Source: Syntrophales bacterium
GTDB taxonomy: Bacteria; Desulfobacterota; Syntrophia; Syntrophales; UBA5619
Direction: 5' to 3'
Assembly: GCA_030654195.1 (NCBI GenBank)
Contig: JAURXV010000124.1
Span: 1-44,455, forward strand
Length of the DNA: 44,455 nt
A model generated the notes under the pieces. It worked only from the letters and a program-made list of their open reading frames with translations. It did no database searches and had not been told where the DNA came from. The first letter of the stretch is position 1. Each line of letters starts with the position of its first letter. Positions 8,938 to 17,953 of this stretch are shown here, piece after piece. A program made the translations under genes and the position numbers.

Positions 8938-9713
8938 TACCAGCTCCTTCGTTTCTTGTATAGCCGCCAGCCTTTGGGAGATGCGGTCTCTCCTCCCAAG
9001 CCGAGGTAGAGCTCCTGCACATCGGGATTTTCCATCAATTCCTGCGATGTTCCCTTCAAGACGATCCGCCCGGCCTCCAGGATGTAGCCGTAATGGGAAA
9101 TCCGGAGCGCCAGCTTCGCATTTTGCTCCACCAGCAGGATTGTCGTTCCCGACTTGCTGATCTTGACCAGCGCGTCACAGACGTTGCGGGCGATCAGCGG
9201 GGCGAGCCCCAGGGAAGGTTCGTCCAGCATCAGGAGCTTCGGTTTGCGGAGGTAGGCCCTGGCGATCGCCAGCATCTGCTGCTCGCCCCCCGAGAGGGTC
9301 TCGGCCTGCTGGTCCCGTCTCTCTTGCAGGATGGGAAAGAGATCCAGGACATAGTTCATGTCCGTTTCAATCCCGCGATCGCTTCGTCCCCAGCAGCCCA
9401 GCTCCAGGTTTTCCCTCACCGTCAGTTCCCGGAAAAGGCCCCGATCCTCCGGCACATAGACGATACCCAAAGAAGAGATCTTTTCCGGCGAAAGGCGCTG
9501 GATAAGGCGACCATTGAACTCGATCGTCCCTTTTTTCGGCTGATCCTTCAGCAGCCCGGCAATGGTTCTAAGCAGGGTGGTCTTTCCGGCCCCGTTGGGA
9601 CCCAGGATGGCGAATATCTCCCCTTCCTTGATTTCCAGAGAGAGTCCATGAAGGGCGTAGATGCGATCAAAATAGAGCGTTTCAATATTGGCGATCTTCA
9701 GAAATGATGTCAT
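8937..9713 (-). CDS. livF: Branched-chain-type ABC transporter ATPase LivF
   Basis: Cytoplasmic ATP-binding subunit, about 258 residues. Walker A GPNGAGKTT, signature LSGGEQQ, Walker B LLMLDEPSLGL and the H-loop-like LLVEQNA are intact, and the LivF-type spacing is normal. The ATG at 9713 is preferred because homologues begin about here; a GTG at 9728 is possible. The stop meets the ligase start. It is bracketed, together with the ligase, by inverted copies of the MITE-like repeat. Confidence 0.94.
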   Translation of the reverse strand: MTSFLKIANIETLYFDRIYALHGLSLEIKEGEIFAILGPNGAGKTTLLRTIAGLLKDQPKKGTIEFNGRLIQRLSPEKISSLGIVYVPEDRGLFRELTVRENLELGCWGRSDRGIETDMNYVLDLFPILQERRDQQAETLSGGEQQMLAIARAYLRKPKLLMLDEPSLGLAPLIARNVCDALVKISKSGTTILLVEQNAKLALRISHYGYILEAGRIVLKGTSQELMENPDVQELYLGLGGETASPKGWRLYKKRRSW

Positions 9714-9756
9714 TCTTGATGCTCTCACAAAAAATCAGCAAAGCGTTGAAATCTGG

Positions 9757-9877
9757 AAGGCTTCGTAAAATGTCCGCAGGCAAGGCGCGCGAATCCTGAG
9801 GAATGAGGCGTACTTTTGTACGCCGCAATGACGAAGGATGAAGCGCAACGCAGCATCCGGGCATTTTACGAAGCCTT
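9757..9877. repeat. MITE-like repeat, copy B
   Basis: 121-bp element in inverted orientation relative to the copy at 6976-7100. Ends AAGGCTTCGTAAAATG and its complement form the terminal inverted repeat. Its right edge reaches the livG stop codon (9877-9879), so insertion has ended exactly at the 3' end of livG. Confidence 0.85.
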
Positions 9878-10629
9878 CATTCTTCACCCACGTAGGCGCG
9901 GACAACTTCCGGGTTTCGCTGGACCTCCTCCGGCGTTCCCTGGGCGATCTTCTGGCCGTAGTTGAAGGCCGCCATCGAATCGGCCAGGCGGGAGGCGATC
10001 TTCAGGTCGTGTTCCACCAGGATGATGGTGATCCTGAAGCGGCCCCGGATCTCGGTAATCCGGTAAGCCGCCTCTTCCTTCTCCTCGGAGGTCAATCCCG
10101 AGATGGGTTCATCCAACAGCAGGAGCTTGGGCTCCAGGGCCAGGGCCCTTCCCATTTCAATCCGCTTCTGGACGCCGTAGGGGCAATCGGCGACCCGGGA
10201 TTTACGATAAGCCTGCAAATCCAGAAAATCGATAATCTCCTCCACCCTTTCCCGGTGGCGAAGCTCCTCCCTGCGCAGCCTGAGAAACGCGGCGAAGATG
10301 TTCTTCTTCATGTGAACGTGACGCCCCAGCATCAGGTTGTCCAGGACGTTCATGTTCATGAAGAGACGGAGATTCTGGAAAGTTCGGGCGATGCCGCGGA
10401 TCGCGATGGCGTCGGGGGAGAGCCCGAGAAGGCTCTCCCCCTGGTAGACAATGTCGCCCTCGTCCGGGTGGTATATCCCCGTGAGGCAGTTGAACAGGGT
10501 GGTCTTTCCGGAACCGTTCGGGCCGATGATCGAGAGGATCTCGTTGTCACGGACCGCAAGATCGATGCCGTCCAAGGCCCGGATTCCACCAAAGTGGATG
10601 GAAAGGTTTTTTATTTCCAGCATGCCCAT
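9877..10629 (-). CDS. livG: Branched-chain-type ABC transporter ATPase LivG
   Basis: Second ATPase of the importer, 250 residues. Walker A GPNGSGKTT, LivG-type signature region CPYGVQKRIEMGRAL, Walker B LLLLDEPISGL, and IILVEHDLK are present. It begins 4 nt after livK. A repeat element abuts its stop, so the linkage livG-livF has been stretched by about 120 bp. Confidence 0.95.
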   Translation of the reverse strand: MGMLEIKNLSIHFGGIRALDGIDLAVRDNEILSIIGPNGSGKTTLFNCLTGIYHPDEGDIVYQGESLLGLSPDAIAIRGIARTFQNLRLFMNMNVLDNLMLGRHVHMKKNIFAAFLRLRREELRHRERVEEIIDFLDLQAYRKSRVADCPYGVQKRIEMGRALALEPKLLLLDEPISGLTSEEKEEAAYRITEIRGRFRITIILVEHDLKIASRLADSMAAFNYGQKIAQGTPEEVQRNPEVVRAYVGEE

Positions 10630-10633
10630 AACC

Positions 10634-11824
10634 TCAGAAGCGAGGCTTGTAGATCACATAATCGCTGATGGGCACATGGGTTCCTTTTTCTGCGCGCGAA
10701 AGCCTGGAGCCGTTCACCCCATGCCTCCGGTCCGGGCCAAAGGTGACGGGCGCCCCGAGCCCCTCGGGCTTCCAGTTCTTGATCATCTCCATCCCGTTGA
10801 TCATCGCCTCCGGCGTGAGGTTCCTGCCGGCGTTCTTCAGCCCCTCAACGGTATACATCATCGAAACGGCGCCAAAGAGGGCCAGGTATTCCTTGCCGAC
10901 AATCTTGGGGTCATATTTTTTAAGGATCTCGATCACTTTATCCGCTGCCGGGTCACCCGGGATGCCGGAGTTGGCCGGGGTGGCGGGGTAGACCCCCTCC
11001 CAGACATCGGCGCCGGCAAGCTTGTACATAATGGGATCGCCGAGGGTGAACGTGGCAAGCACCTTGGGCCGGTAATCGAACTTGGCCATCTCTTTCAGGA
11101 TCAGTGGGCCATGGCTGGGGGAGGTGTAGAGCAGCAGCACATCCGCCCCCCCCTCTTTCAATTTCTGGGCGTGGGTTGCCAGGGCCCTTTCGGTCACATC
11201 GTAGGGGATGGTAACGCCCAGGGAGGCGCCGCCGGGGAGTTTGGAAATGGCCAGTTTTACCCCTTCGAGACCCATTTTCCCATAATCATCGTTCTGATAG
11301 AAGACGGATATCTTCTTGGCCCCCAGGTTCTTGACGGCGTAACCGGTCAGGAATTCCGCCTCATCCGCGTAATCCGGATAGGAGACGAAAACCCAGCGCA
11401 GCTTGTCCTTCGGATACTTTTCCCAGATCCGGATATCGCCATAGGCGGTAATCAGCGGGACTTTGTTTTCGGCGAAAAAATCCTTCGTTGTGTTGACAAT
11501 CGCCGTCCCCAGAAGGGCCGCCACGGCAAATACGTTGCCCTTCATTTCCGTGAGATTGGCGAGCGCCCTCGACGGGTTGTAGCCGTCATCCCGGAGGATA
11601 ACATTGATCTTGCGGCCGTGAACGCCCCCCTTATCGTTGATGTAATCGGCCCAGGCCTTGGCCCCCACGCCGGTTGTCCCCCAGAGGGCCGCCGGGCCGG
11701 AGAGTGGGTTGGTAATCCCGATGGTTACTTCCGTATCGGTGACGCCGGGAACGCCCTGGGCGACGCCGTATGCAGGCGCCAAGAGCAAACAGACCGCTAA
11801 AATCCAAATCCGACTCCCCTTCAT
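10634..11824 (-). CDS. Periplasmic amino-acid/acid-binding protein LivK-like
   Basis: Extracytoplasmic substrate-binding protein of the HAAT family (Peripla_BP_6), 396 residues. The ATG at 11824 is chosen because it follows GGCAAGGAGGGAGTC and starts a standard signal peptide (WILAVCLLLAPAYGVAQG). The first lobe begins TDTEVTIGITNPLSGPAALWG. The 396-residue size and late motifs such as GVNGSRLSRAEKG match the long binding proteins of deltaproteobacterial liv-ligase clusters rather than the classical LivJ. It is the first gene of the operon, with its own promoter. Confidence 0.92.
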   Translation of the reverse strand: MKGSRIWILAVCLLLAPAYGVAQGVPGVTDTEVTIGITNPLSGPAALWGTTGVGAKAWADYINDKGGVHGRKINVILRDDGYNPSRALANLTEMKGNVFAVAALLGTAIVNTTKDFFAENKVPLITAYGDIRIWEKYPKDKLRWVFVSYPDYADEAEFLTGYAVKNLGAKKISVFYQNDDYGKMGLEGVKLAISKLPGGASLGVTIPYDVTERALATHAQKLKEGGADVLLLYTSPSHGPLILKEMAKFDYRPKVLATFTLGDPIMYKLAGADVWEGVYPATPANSGIPGDPAADKVIEILKKYDPKIVGKEYLALFGAVSMMYTVEGLKNAGRNLTPEAMINGMEMIKNWKPEGLGAPVTFGPDRRHGVNGSRLSRAEKGTHVPISDYVIYKPRF

Positions 11825-11923
11825 GACTCCCTCCTTGCCAAAAAAAGGTTTACAGATGGGCGAAAGGCCCCCTACCGCCGGTCTTTGATTCCGTGATTTG
11901 ATCGCATTTTTGAAGATGGCTGG

Positions 11924-11953
11924 ACTATAATGGGAATGGCCGGTGTGTGTCAA
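11924..11953 (-). promoter_or_regulatory. Sigma-70 type promoter of the liv-like operon
   Basis: On the minus strand TTGACA (11948-11953), an 18-nt spacer, and TATAGT (11924-11929). It is close to consensus and places the start site about 95 nt upstream of the livK start. Confidence 0.65.
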
Positions 11954-12046
11954 GGAAAGAAATATCGCAACAGAAAAGAAACATCACACCGGCGTCAAGA
12001 GGGCTCAAGGCCGAATGGCGGACGGTTTGATGGTGATTGGATCGTA

Positions 12047-13072
12047 TTAAAACCGGGTGCGCAGCGTGAAATAAAAGGCGACATCCGGCGATGTATTCAC
12101 AATCAGGTCTTCCGAAACGCCGATATCGAGAGCCGTTCTTTCGGAGAATGAGATCGTTCCCCCGACGATCAGTTGTACGGCATCGGCGGCGATCTCTTTC
12201 AGGTCGCTGTCGCTGAAGAAGGGTGTATGCGCGTCTGCCTGCACCTTAAAGGAAAGCCAGTTCAGCGGCGCCCAACCGATTCCCAGGCTGCCGAAACCGG
12301 CCCACCTTTTTTGCTGGTCGGGGAGCACATTCCCCTCGGTCATGAAGAGTATGCCGGCCGATCCGTAAGAGGCCCAGTTCCCGGCGGCAAATGTGCCCCC
12401 GAGTCTCTCGTGCAACCATAAGGAGAGGTCCGTGCTGCCGCTTCCCCGGAGCTGATCGCTGTCTCCCGTGGGGAGTTTGAGCGCGGCATTCAGGGTCGTG
12501 CCTTGACTGTTTTCTTCATATAACGGAAAGGCGGTCGTCAATTGCAGATCACCGATGCCGGAGCCGGAAGAATCGATGCGGATTTTCTCGACACCGTCGC
12601 GTCGGTAACGATAGAGAAGACGATTTTTTGGCGCCTGATCGCGCCCCCCGTTCGGGAAACCGAAGATGCCGTGATAGCTTTCGATAAAACCATCGAGAAA
12701 TCCGCCGTTGTGGCTGATATAGGGTATCTTGACGCCGATCTCCATGCGGGGGAACAGGCCGTAACGCGCTGCAACCGTGAAGCGGGTTGTCTCCCCATCC
12801 AGGATGATATGCTCGCGTGAATTTTCATTGACGGCGTAGTTGTTGGATAAAGCGACGTTCAGTCCCACTTCCGTCCGGCCCCGGGGAAGCAGCACCGCGT
12901 TGCCTGTGCCCGGCAGCCCGTAAATCTGGACAAGCGGGCTTTGATTCGTACTCTCAAAGGGGACGATCTCCGCGGCGGGGGCGACAGGGGGCAAAAACAG
13001 AATGGTGAAACAGACCGCCACGATCGCATGGAAACCGGCCGTTCTCGTTATTTCGTTATTCAACCTCCCCAC
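12047..13072 (-). CDS. DUF3187-family outer-membrane beta-barrel protein
   Basis: 341 residues with a signal peptide (...FLPPVAPAAE, about 1-34) and alternating beta strands ending in the aromatic terminus ...FYFTLRTRF, typical of outer-membrane barrels. Motifs QSPLVQIYGLPGTGNAVLLP and LKLPTGDSDQLRGSG are characteristic of DUF3187. The function of the family is unknown. It begins 3 nt after the lptE stop, so the two are co-transcribed. Confidence 0.8.
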   Translation of the reverse strand: MGRLNNEITRTAGFHAIVAVCFTILFLPPVAPAAEIVPFESTNQSPLVQIYGLPGTGNAVLLPRGRTEVGLNVALSNNYAVNENSREHIILDGETTRFTVAARYGLFPRMEIGVKIPYISHNGGFLDGFIESYHGIFGFPNGGRDQAPKNRLLYRYRRDGVEKIRIDSSGSGIGDLQLTTAFPLYEENSQGTTLNAALKLPTGDSDQLRGSGSTDLSLWLHERLGGTFAAGNWASYGSAGILFMTEGNVLPDQQKRWAGFGSLGIGWAPLNWLSFKVQADAHTPFFSDSDLKEIAADAVQLIVGGTISFSERTALDIGVSEDLIVNTSPDVAFYFTLRTRF

Positions 13073-13075
13073 CCC

Positions 13076-13654
13076 TCAGAAACCGGACATCATCAACCGA
13101 TAGGCCCTCTCGGCTGAGTCGTTGGCCAGCTTGACGAGGGCATTTTTACGGCTGGACTCCGTCACGCCTGCGGTGGTTACGGGGTAATCCCCTGTTCCGA
13201 CCAAGGAGCCGTCCGCCCAGATCACCCGTCCGCTTTCCCTCTCCTCGAAGGAGATCTCTAAGGTAACCGTGATCCGGTCTTCGGCCGCGAGGTTGCTTGC
13301 CTTGTACGCGAGCGGCGCGGCCTGGAGGCTGCGGACGGTCCCCCGGCAGATCAGATCCGCTTCGCCCCGGCTATGGGCCAGCTTGAAACGGCCCTCCTGG
13401 ACGAACCGGCCGATTAAGGCGCTGCGGAAGATGTTCTCGGCGTAGGCCTCGCCGGTCTTGTTCGTGAAGGTGTCGACAAAGACTGTCCGGAAGGCGGGGG
13501 CGACCGGTTCTTCTTCTCCGGCGAAACGATACCCGCAGCCGGCAAGGAGAAGAGATGCCAAAAGCAGCAGAACGCCTGTTCTCCACCTATTTGGGGACAG
13601 ATTTAAAATCTGTCCCCAAACACCCTTCCCGCAATTCATACCGCACCTCTTCAA
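13076..13654 (-). CDS. lptE: LPS-assembly lipoprotein LptE
   Basis: Outer-membrane lipoprotein that plugs LptD during lipopolysaccharide delivery. It has 192 residues. Lipobox LLLAGC places the lipidated cysteine at residue 40, followed by GYRFAGEE, FVDTFTNKTGEAYAENIF and a central ISFEERESGRVIW, all LptE-like. The n-region ahead of the hydrophobic core is unusually long because residues 12-22 are encoded by a 31-bp palindrome (13591-13621). No start codon exists between the palindrome and the hydrophobic core, so the repeat must be translated. Confidence 0.85.
   Translation of the reverse strand: MKRCGMNCGKGVWGQILNLSPNRWRTGVLLLLASLLLAGCGYRFAGEEEPVAPAFRTVFVDTFTNKTGEAYAENIFRSALIGRFVQEGRFKLAHSRGEADLICRGTVRSLQAAPLAYKASNLAAEDRITVTLEISFEERESGRVIWADGSLVGTGDYPVTTAGVTESSRKNALVKLANDSAERAYRLMMSGF
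13591..13621. repeat. Perfect GGGGACA palindrome inside lptE
   Basis: 15-bp arms TTTGGGGACAGATTT around a single A, perfectly complementary. It lies inside the lptE signal-peptide coding region and belongs to the same GGGGACA/TGTCCCC style as the repeats at 13676-13708 and 25161-25190. Confidence 0.9.
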
Positions 13655-13675
13655 ACCCTTTTTCCCCGGGATTTA

Positions 13676-13708
13676 ATGGGGACACGATGCAGCATCATGT
13701 CCCCATTG
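13676..13708. repeat. REP-like palindrome upstream of lptE
   Basis: AATGGGGACACGATG ... CATCATGTCCCCATT, arms of 15 bp with one mismatch, in the leuS-lptE gap. Nearly identical to the copy upstream of glyA at 25161. Confidence 0.8.
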
Positions 13709-13727
13709 GCGGGGATGACGGCTATCC

Positions 13728-16307
13728 CTAAATAACGATATTCACAAGCTTCTTCGGGACATACACAACCTTAACGATCGTTTTCCCGGCGGTGAGGCTT
13801 GCGATCCGCTCTTCGGCGAGCGCGAGGGTCTTGATATTTTCGCCCTCCTCATCGGCGGGGAGAGTGATCCGGCTCCGCACCTTGCCGTTGATCTGGATCA
13901 CGATCGTAATCTCCTCTTCCGATGCGACCGCGTGGTCGAAGGCGGGCCAGGCCGCATCGGCCAGGCTCTCCTTCCGGCCGAGGAGCGTCCAGAGCTCTTC
14001 GGTGATATGGGGAACCAGCGGGGCGAGAAGCCGGATGATCGTCTCGACCGTCTCGCGGACAACGGAAAACCCGAACCGGTCGTCCGCCTTCGGGTGTGGA
14101 AGCTGGTAAAGGGCGTTCACCAGCTCCATCACGGCGCTGATTGCCGTATTGAAGTGGAACCGCTCCTCGATGTCGGCGGTCACCTTACGGATCGTCTGAT
14201 GCGTCTTCCTTCGCAGGGCCTTCAGGTCGCCCTCCAGCGTTTCCCGGCCGGCAAAGGGTTCTACATCCCGGATCTCCTCCAGGTAATCCATCGCGATCCG
14301 CCAGATCCGGCTCAGGAAGCGGAAGGAGCCGTCGACCCCCTGGTCGCTCCACTCGAGATCCTTTTCCGGCGGTGAGGCGAAGAGGCAGAAAATTCTCGCC
14401 GTGTCGGCGCCGTAGGCCTGGATCAGATAGTCCGGATCCACGACGTTCTTGAGCGACTTGGACATCTTCTCTGTTTTCCCGATCTGGACCTCCAGGCCGC
14501 ACTGCATACATTTCCCCTCTTTGGTCTCCTCCGGGAAGAGGTATCCGTGTTCCGGGCAGCGCATCGTCTCCTTGCAGACCATCCCCTGCGTAAGGAGGTT
14601 CGTGAAGGGTTCGTCGACGCCGAGGAATCCGAAATCCCGGAGCATCTTCGTATAGAACCGCGCATAGAGGAGGTGGAGGATCGCATGTTCGATGCCGCCG
14701 ATGTACTGGTCCACCGGCATCCAGTAGTCCAGTTTTTTCCGGTCGAGACCCGGTTTCACGTCGTGGCGGGCCGAACAGAAACGGTCGAAGTACCAGGAGG
14801 ACTCGACGAAGGTATCCATCGTGTCTGTTTCGCGCCGGGCCGGCTTCCCGCAACGGGGGCAGGTTGTCTCGACGAAGGGTTTGTATTTTGCGAGCGGCGA
14901 GCCGCCCTCGCCGGTGAACTCCACGTCCCTCGGGAGGATCACCGGGAGCTCCTTCTCGGGAACCGGAACGGTTCCGCACACTTCGCAGAGGATCATCGGG
15001 ATGGGCGTGCCCCAGTAACGCTGGCGGGAGATTCCCCAGTCGCGCAGGCGGTACTGGACCGTTTTCTTGCCCCGGCCGATCGACGTTAGGTGGTCGGCGA
15101 TCGCATCGAGGGCCTTTAGATTCTCCAGGCCGTCGAAGGGGCCGGAGTTGACGAGGATGCCCTCGCCGGTGTAGGCCTCGGCCATCGTCTGGACGTTCAG
15201 CGCCCGGTCGGGGGGCTGGATGACGACGATGAGCGGCAGGTTGAACTTCTTCGCGAACTCGAAGTCGCGCTGGTCGTGGGTGGGGACCGCCATGACGCAG
15301 CCGGTGCCGTAATCGGCGAGGACGAAGTTCGCCGCGTAGATCGGCATTTTCCGCCCCGTGGCCGGGTTCAGGCAATACGCCTCGAGGAAGACGCCTTCCT
15401 TCTCGTAGGATTCGGAGGTCCGGATCTTCTTGTCCTGTTTTTTGATCTTCTCGACGAAATCACGGACCGATCCTTCGCATCCCTTTCCGCGGACGAGGTC
15501 CATCACAAGGGGATGTTCGGCGGCGACCAGCATGAAGGTGGCGCCGAAGATCGTGTCCTGGCGCGTCGTGAAGACCTGGATCGCGCCCTTCCCGTCGGCC
15601 ATCGGGAAGGAGGCCTCGCAGCCGAAGCTCTTCCCGATCCAGTTCCTCTGCATCGTAAGGACCCGCTCGGGCCAGCCGGGGAGGCGGTCGCAGTATTCGA
15701 GGAGCTCGTCGATGTATGCGGTGATCCGGAAGAACCACTGGTTCAGGTACTGTTCCCCGACCTCCGAGCCGCAACGCCAGCAAAGGCCCGCCTCCACCTG
15801 CTCGTTGGCGAGGACCGTCCGGCACTTGGGGCACCAGTTCACCGTGGAGCTCTTCTTGTAGGCGAGCCCCTTTTCGTACATCCGGAGGAAGAAGAGCTGC
15901 TCCCACTTGTAATATTCGGGTTCGCAGGTTGCGAGCTCCCGGTCCCAGTCGTAGCTGAAGCCCATCCGTTTGAGCTGGCGCTTCATGTTTTCGATATTTT
16001 CATGGGTCCAGACGGAGGGGTGGACGCCCTGTTCGATGGCGGCGTTCTCCGCCGGCATGCCGAAGGCGTCCCAGCCCATCGGATGGAGGACGTTGAACCC
16101 CTTCATCCGTTTGTACCGGGCGACGACGTCGCCGATCGTATAGTTCCGCACGTGGCCGATGTGGATCCGGCCGGAAGGGTAGGGGAACATCTCGAGAAGA
16201 TAGTATTTCTTTTTATCCGGATCTTCCGCAACACGGAAGATCTGCTTCTCCTCCCAGTGCTTCTGCCACCTCTCTTCAATCTCTAAGGGGTTGTACTTTC
16301 TGTCCAT
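13728..16307 (-). CDS. leuS: Leucyl-tRNA synthetase
   Basis: Charges tRNA-Leu, class I aminoacyl-tRNA synthetase. From the ATG at 16307 the protein has 859 residues, the normal bacterial length. HIGH is at residues 49-52 within [20 protein letters not shown], and KMSKS occurs in [12 protein letters not shown]. The CP1 editing domain (with [13 protein letters not shown]) and the Zn-like [22 protein letters not shown] insertion are present. The frame stays open further upstream, but the motif position and the upstream promoter/leader fix the start at 16307. Confidence 0.97.
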   Translation of the reverse strand: MDRKYNPLEIEERWQKHWEEKQIFRVAEDPDKKKYYLLEMFPYPSGRIHIGHVRNYTIGDVVARYKRMKGFNVLHPMGWDAFGMPAENAAIEQGVHPSVWTHENIENMKRQLKRMGFSYDWDRELATCEPEYYKWEQLFFLRMYEKGLAYKKSSTVNWCPKCRTVLANEQVEAGLCWRCGSEVGEQYLNQWFFRITAYIDELLEYCDRLPGWPERVLTMQRNWIGKSFGCEASFPMADGKGAIQVFTTRQDTIFGATFMLVAAEHPLVMDLVRGKGCEGSVRDFVEKIKKQDKKIRTSESYEKEGVFLEAYCLNPATGRKMPIYAANFVLADYGTGCVMAVPTHDQRDFEFAKKFNLPLIVVIQPPDRALNVQTMAEAYTGEGILVNSGPFDGLENLKALDAIADHLTSIGRGKKTVQYRLRDWGISRQRYWGTPIPMILCEVCGTVPVPEKELPVILPRDVEFTGEGGSPLAKYKPFVETTCPRCGKPARRETDTMDTFVESSWYFDRFCSARHDVKPGLDRKKLDYWMPVDQYIGGIEHAILHLLYARFYTKMLRDFGFLGVDEPFTNLLTQGMVCKETMRCPEHGYLFPEETKEGKCMQCGLEVQIGKTEKMSKSLKNVVDPDYLIQAYGADTARIFCLFASPPEKDLEWSDQGVDGSFRFLSRIWRIAMDYLEEIRDVEPFAGRETLEGDLKALRRKTHQTIRKVTADIEERFHFNTAISAVMELVNALYQLPHPKADDRFGFSVVRETVETIIRLLAPLVPHITEELWTLLGRKESLADAAWPAFDHAVASEEEITIVIQINGKVRSRITLPADEEGENIKTLALAEERIASLTAGKTIVKVVYVPKKLVNIVI

Positions 16308-16440
16308 GCATCGCTCCGCTGCTGTTTTATAGGAAAGACCTTTACAGGGCAAGGAGCCTGCACGGTGGAATATCGATTGCCGTGAAAGACCAATTTTCCC
16401 TGCCGCGGCGAGTTTTCCTAAGATAAAGGTCTCGGCGCTT

Positions 16441-16469
16441 TTCGTAGCACATCGGACCAAGCCTTTCAA
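16441..16469 (-). promoter_or_regulatory. Promoter and structured leader of leuS
   Basis: Minus strand TTGAAA (16464-16469), 17-nt spacer, TACGAA (16441-16446). The transcript would have a leader of about 125 nt in which AGACCTTTA near its start is complementary to TAAAGGTCT near its end, enclosing an inner CACGG...CCGTG stem. It could be a regulatory leader; it lacks the T-box GGUGGNACCGCG core. Confidence 0.45.
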
Positions 16470-16501
16470 CGCAATTGTTGACGGTTTATCCCGAAGCCGC
16501 C

Positions 16502-17953
16502 CTATTTCTTCCAGAACTCGGGGATCAGCAGCACCAATATGGTGTAGATCTCCAGCCGGCCGATCAGCATGCAGAAGGAGAGGATCCATTTACCCAGGAC
16601 AGGCGCCTCGCTGAACGTGGTCCCCGGATGGTAGAGTCCCAGTCCCGGCCCGACGTTTCCCAGCGTCGTGGCGACGGCGGCGAAGGCGGTAATCATGTCG
16701 AGACCGAGCGCGGCCATGGCGATCGTGGCGAGGATCGCAATGCAGAGGTACAGGACAAAGAATCCCAGAACGCTTTTCATGACATCCTGCGGGACGGTCT
16801 CATGCCCCAGCTTGACCTGGGTGACGGCATGGGGGTGGACGAGACGGTAGAGTTCCCGGTAGCTGTGCTTGAGGACCAGCAGGATCCGGACGCATTTGAT
16901 TGCGCCTCCCGTGGATCCGGCTGACCCGCCGATGAACATCAGCAACAGAAGAATAATCTGGGAAAAGGCCGGCCATTTTGCGAAATTGTCCGTGACGAAT
17001 CCGGTTGTCGTGATGATCGAGGAGACCTGGAAGATCGCGTAGCGGAAGGCCCTGCCGATGTCCGCAAAGACGTTCAGCCGGAGGTCCAGCGTGACCAGGA
17101 ACGTGGCGATGAGGATCGTACCGAGGAAGAAACGCATCTCGCTGTCCTTGTAGAAGGTCCGGAAATTTCCTGTGAGGAGCTGATAGTGGAGGGTGAAGTT
17201 CATCCCGGCGATGACCATGAAGGCGACCAGGACGCCGTCGATGTAAGCGCTGTTGAACCAGGCCACGCTGCTGTCCTTCGTCGAGAATCCCCCGGTCGCC
17301 ATCGCGCAGAAGATGTGGTTGACGGCGTCAAAGGCGCCCATCCCGCCGAAGAGGAGAAGGATGAAGCCGGCGACCGTGATGATGACATAGACGATCCAGA
17401 GCGACCGGGCCGTCTCCGCGATTCGCGGCACCAGCTTGTCCTTCACCGGTCCGGGGGCCTCCGCCTTGAAGAGTTGCCTTCCCCCCACTCCGAGGAACGG
17501 GAGGATGGCGATGGAAAGGATGATGATTCCCATCCCGCCCAGCCACTGGGTCATGGACCGCCAGAGGAGGATCCCGTGGGGAAGCGACTCGATTTTGTTG
17601 ATAACCGTCGAGCCGGTGGTGGTGAATCCGGACATCGTTTCGAAGTAGGCGTCCGTCAGGGTGGGGAGGGCGCCGTGGATCATATAGGGGAGCCCGCCGA
17701 AGAAGGCGGCGAGGATCCAGCCCGCGGAGACGATCAGAAAACCCTCCCGGTGGCTGAGGACGATCTTCTTTTCCTTGGGTCTGCTTGCAAAATACAGGGC
17801 GCCGCCGGTTCCCGACGTGATCCCGACGGACAGGATGAAGCTCCAGGCGTCGGCCTCGCCATAGTATAGCGAGCAGGCCAACGGGACGAGCATCGTCAGA
17901 CCGAGGATGAACAGAAAGGCGCCGAGGGTATAGAGAACGGGTCTTGCTTTCAT
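16502..17953 (-). CDS. trkH: Trk-type potassium uptake protein TrkH
   Basis: Polytopic K+ channel-like subunit, 483 residues with four M1-P-M2 repeats. Selectivity-filter-like stretches are recognisable: [39 protein letters not shown] and [12 protein letters not shown]. Its start overlaps the trkA stop by 4 bp (ATGA), so the channel and its cytoplasmic gate are made together. Confidence 0.95.
   Translation of the reverse strand: MKARPVLYTLGAFLFILGLTMLVPLACSLYYGEADAWSFILSVGITSGTGGALYFASRPKEKKIVLSHREGFLIVSAGWILAAFFGGLPYMIHGALPTLTDAYFETMSGFTTTGSTVINKIESLPHGILLWRSMTQWLGGMGIIILSIAILPFLGVGGRQLFKAEAPGPVKDKLVPRIAETARSLWIVYVIITVAGFILLLFGGMGAFDAVNHIFCAMATGGFSTKDSSVAWFNSAYIDGVLVAFMVIAGMNFTLHYQLLTGNFRTFYKDSEMRFFLGTILIATFLVTLDLRLNVFADIGRAFRYAIFQVSSIITTTGFVTDNFAKWPAFSQIILLLLMFIGGSAGSTGGAIKCVRILLVLKHSYRELYRLVHPHAVTQVKLGHETVPQDVMKSVLGFFVLYLCIAILATIAMAALGLDMITAFAAVATTLGNVGPGLGLYHPGTTFSEAPVLGKWILSFCMLIGRLEIYTILVLLIPEFWKK

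Noticed and set aside
10451-11800. Long plus-strand open frame opposite livG/livK
   Set aside because: Antisense shadow caused by high G/C third positions in the real minus-strand genes; the product is low-complexity and unlike any protein.
16308-16440. T-box leader for leuS
   Set aside because: The GGUGGNACCGCG antiterminator core and a terminator T-run are missing.
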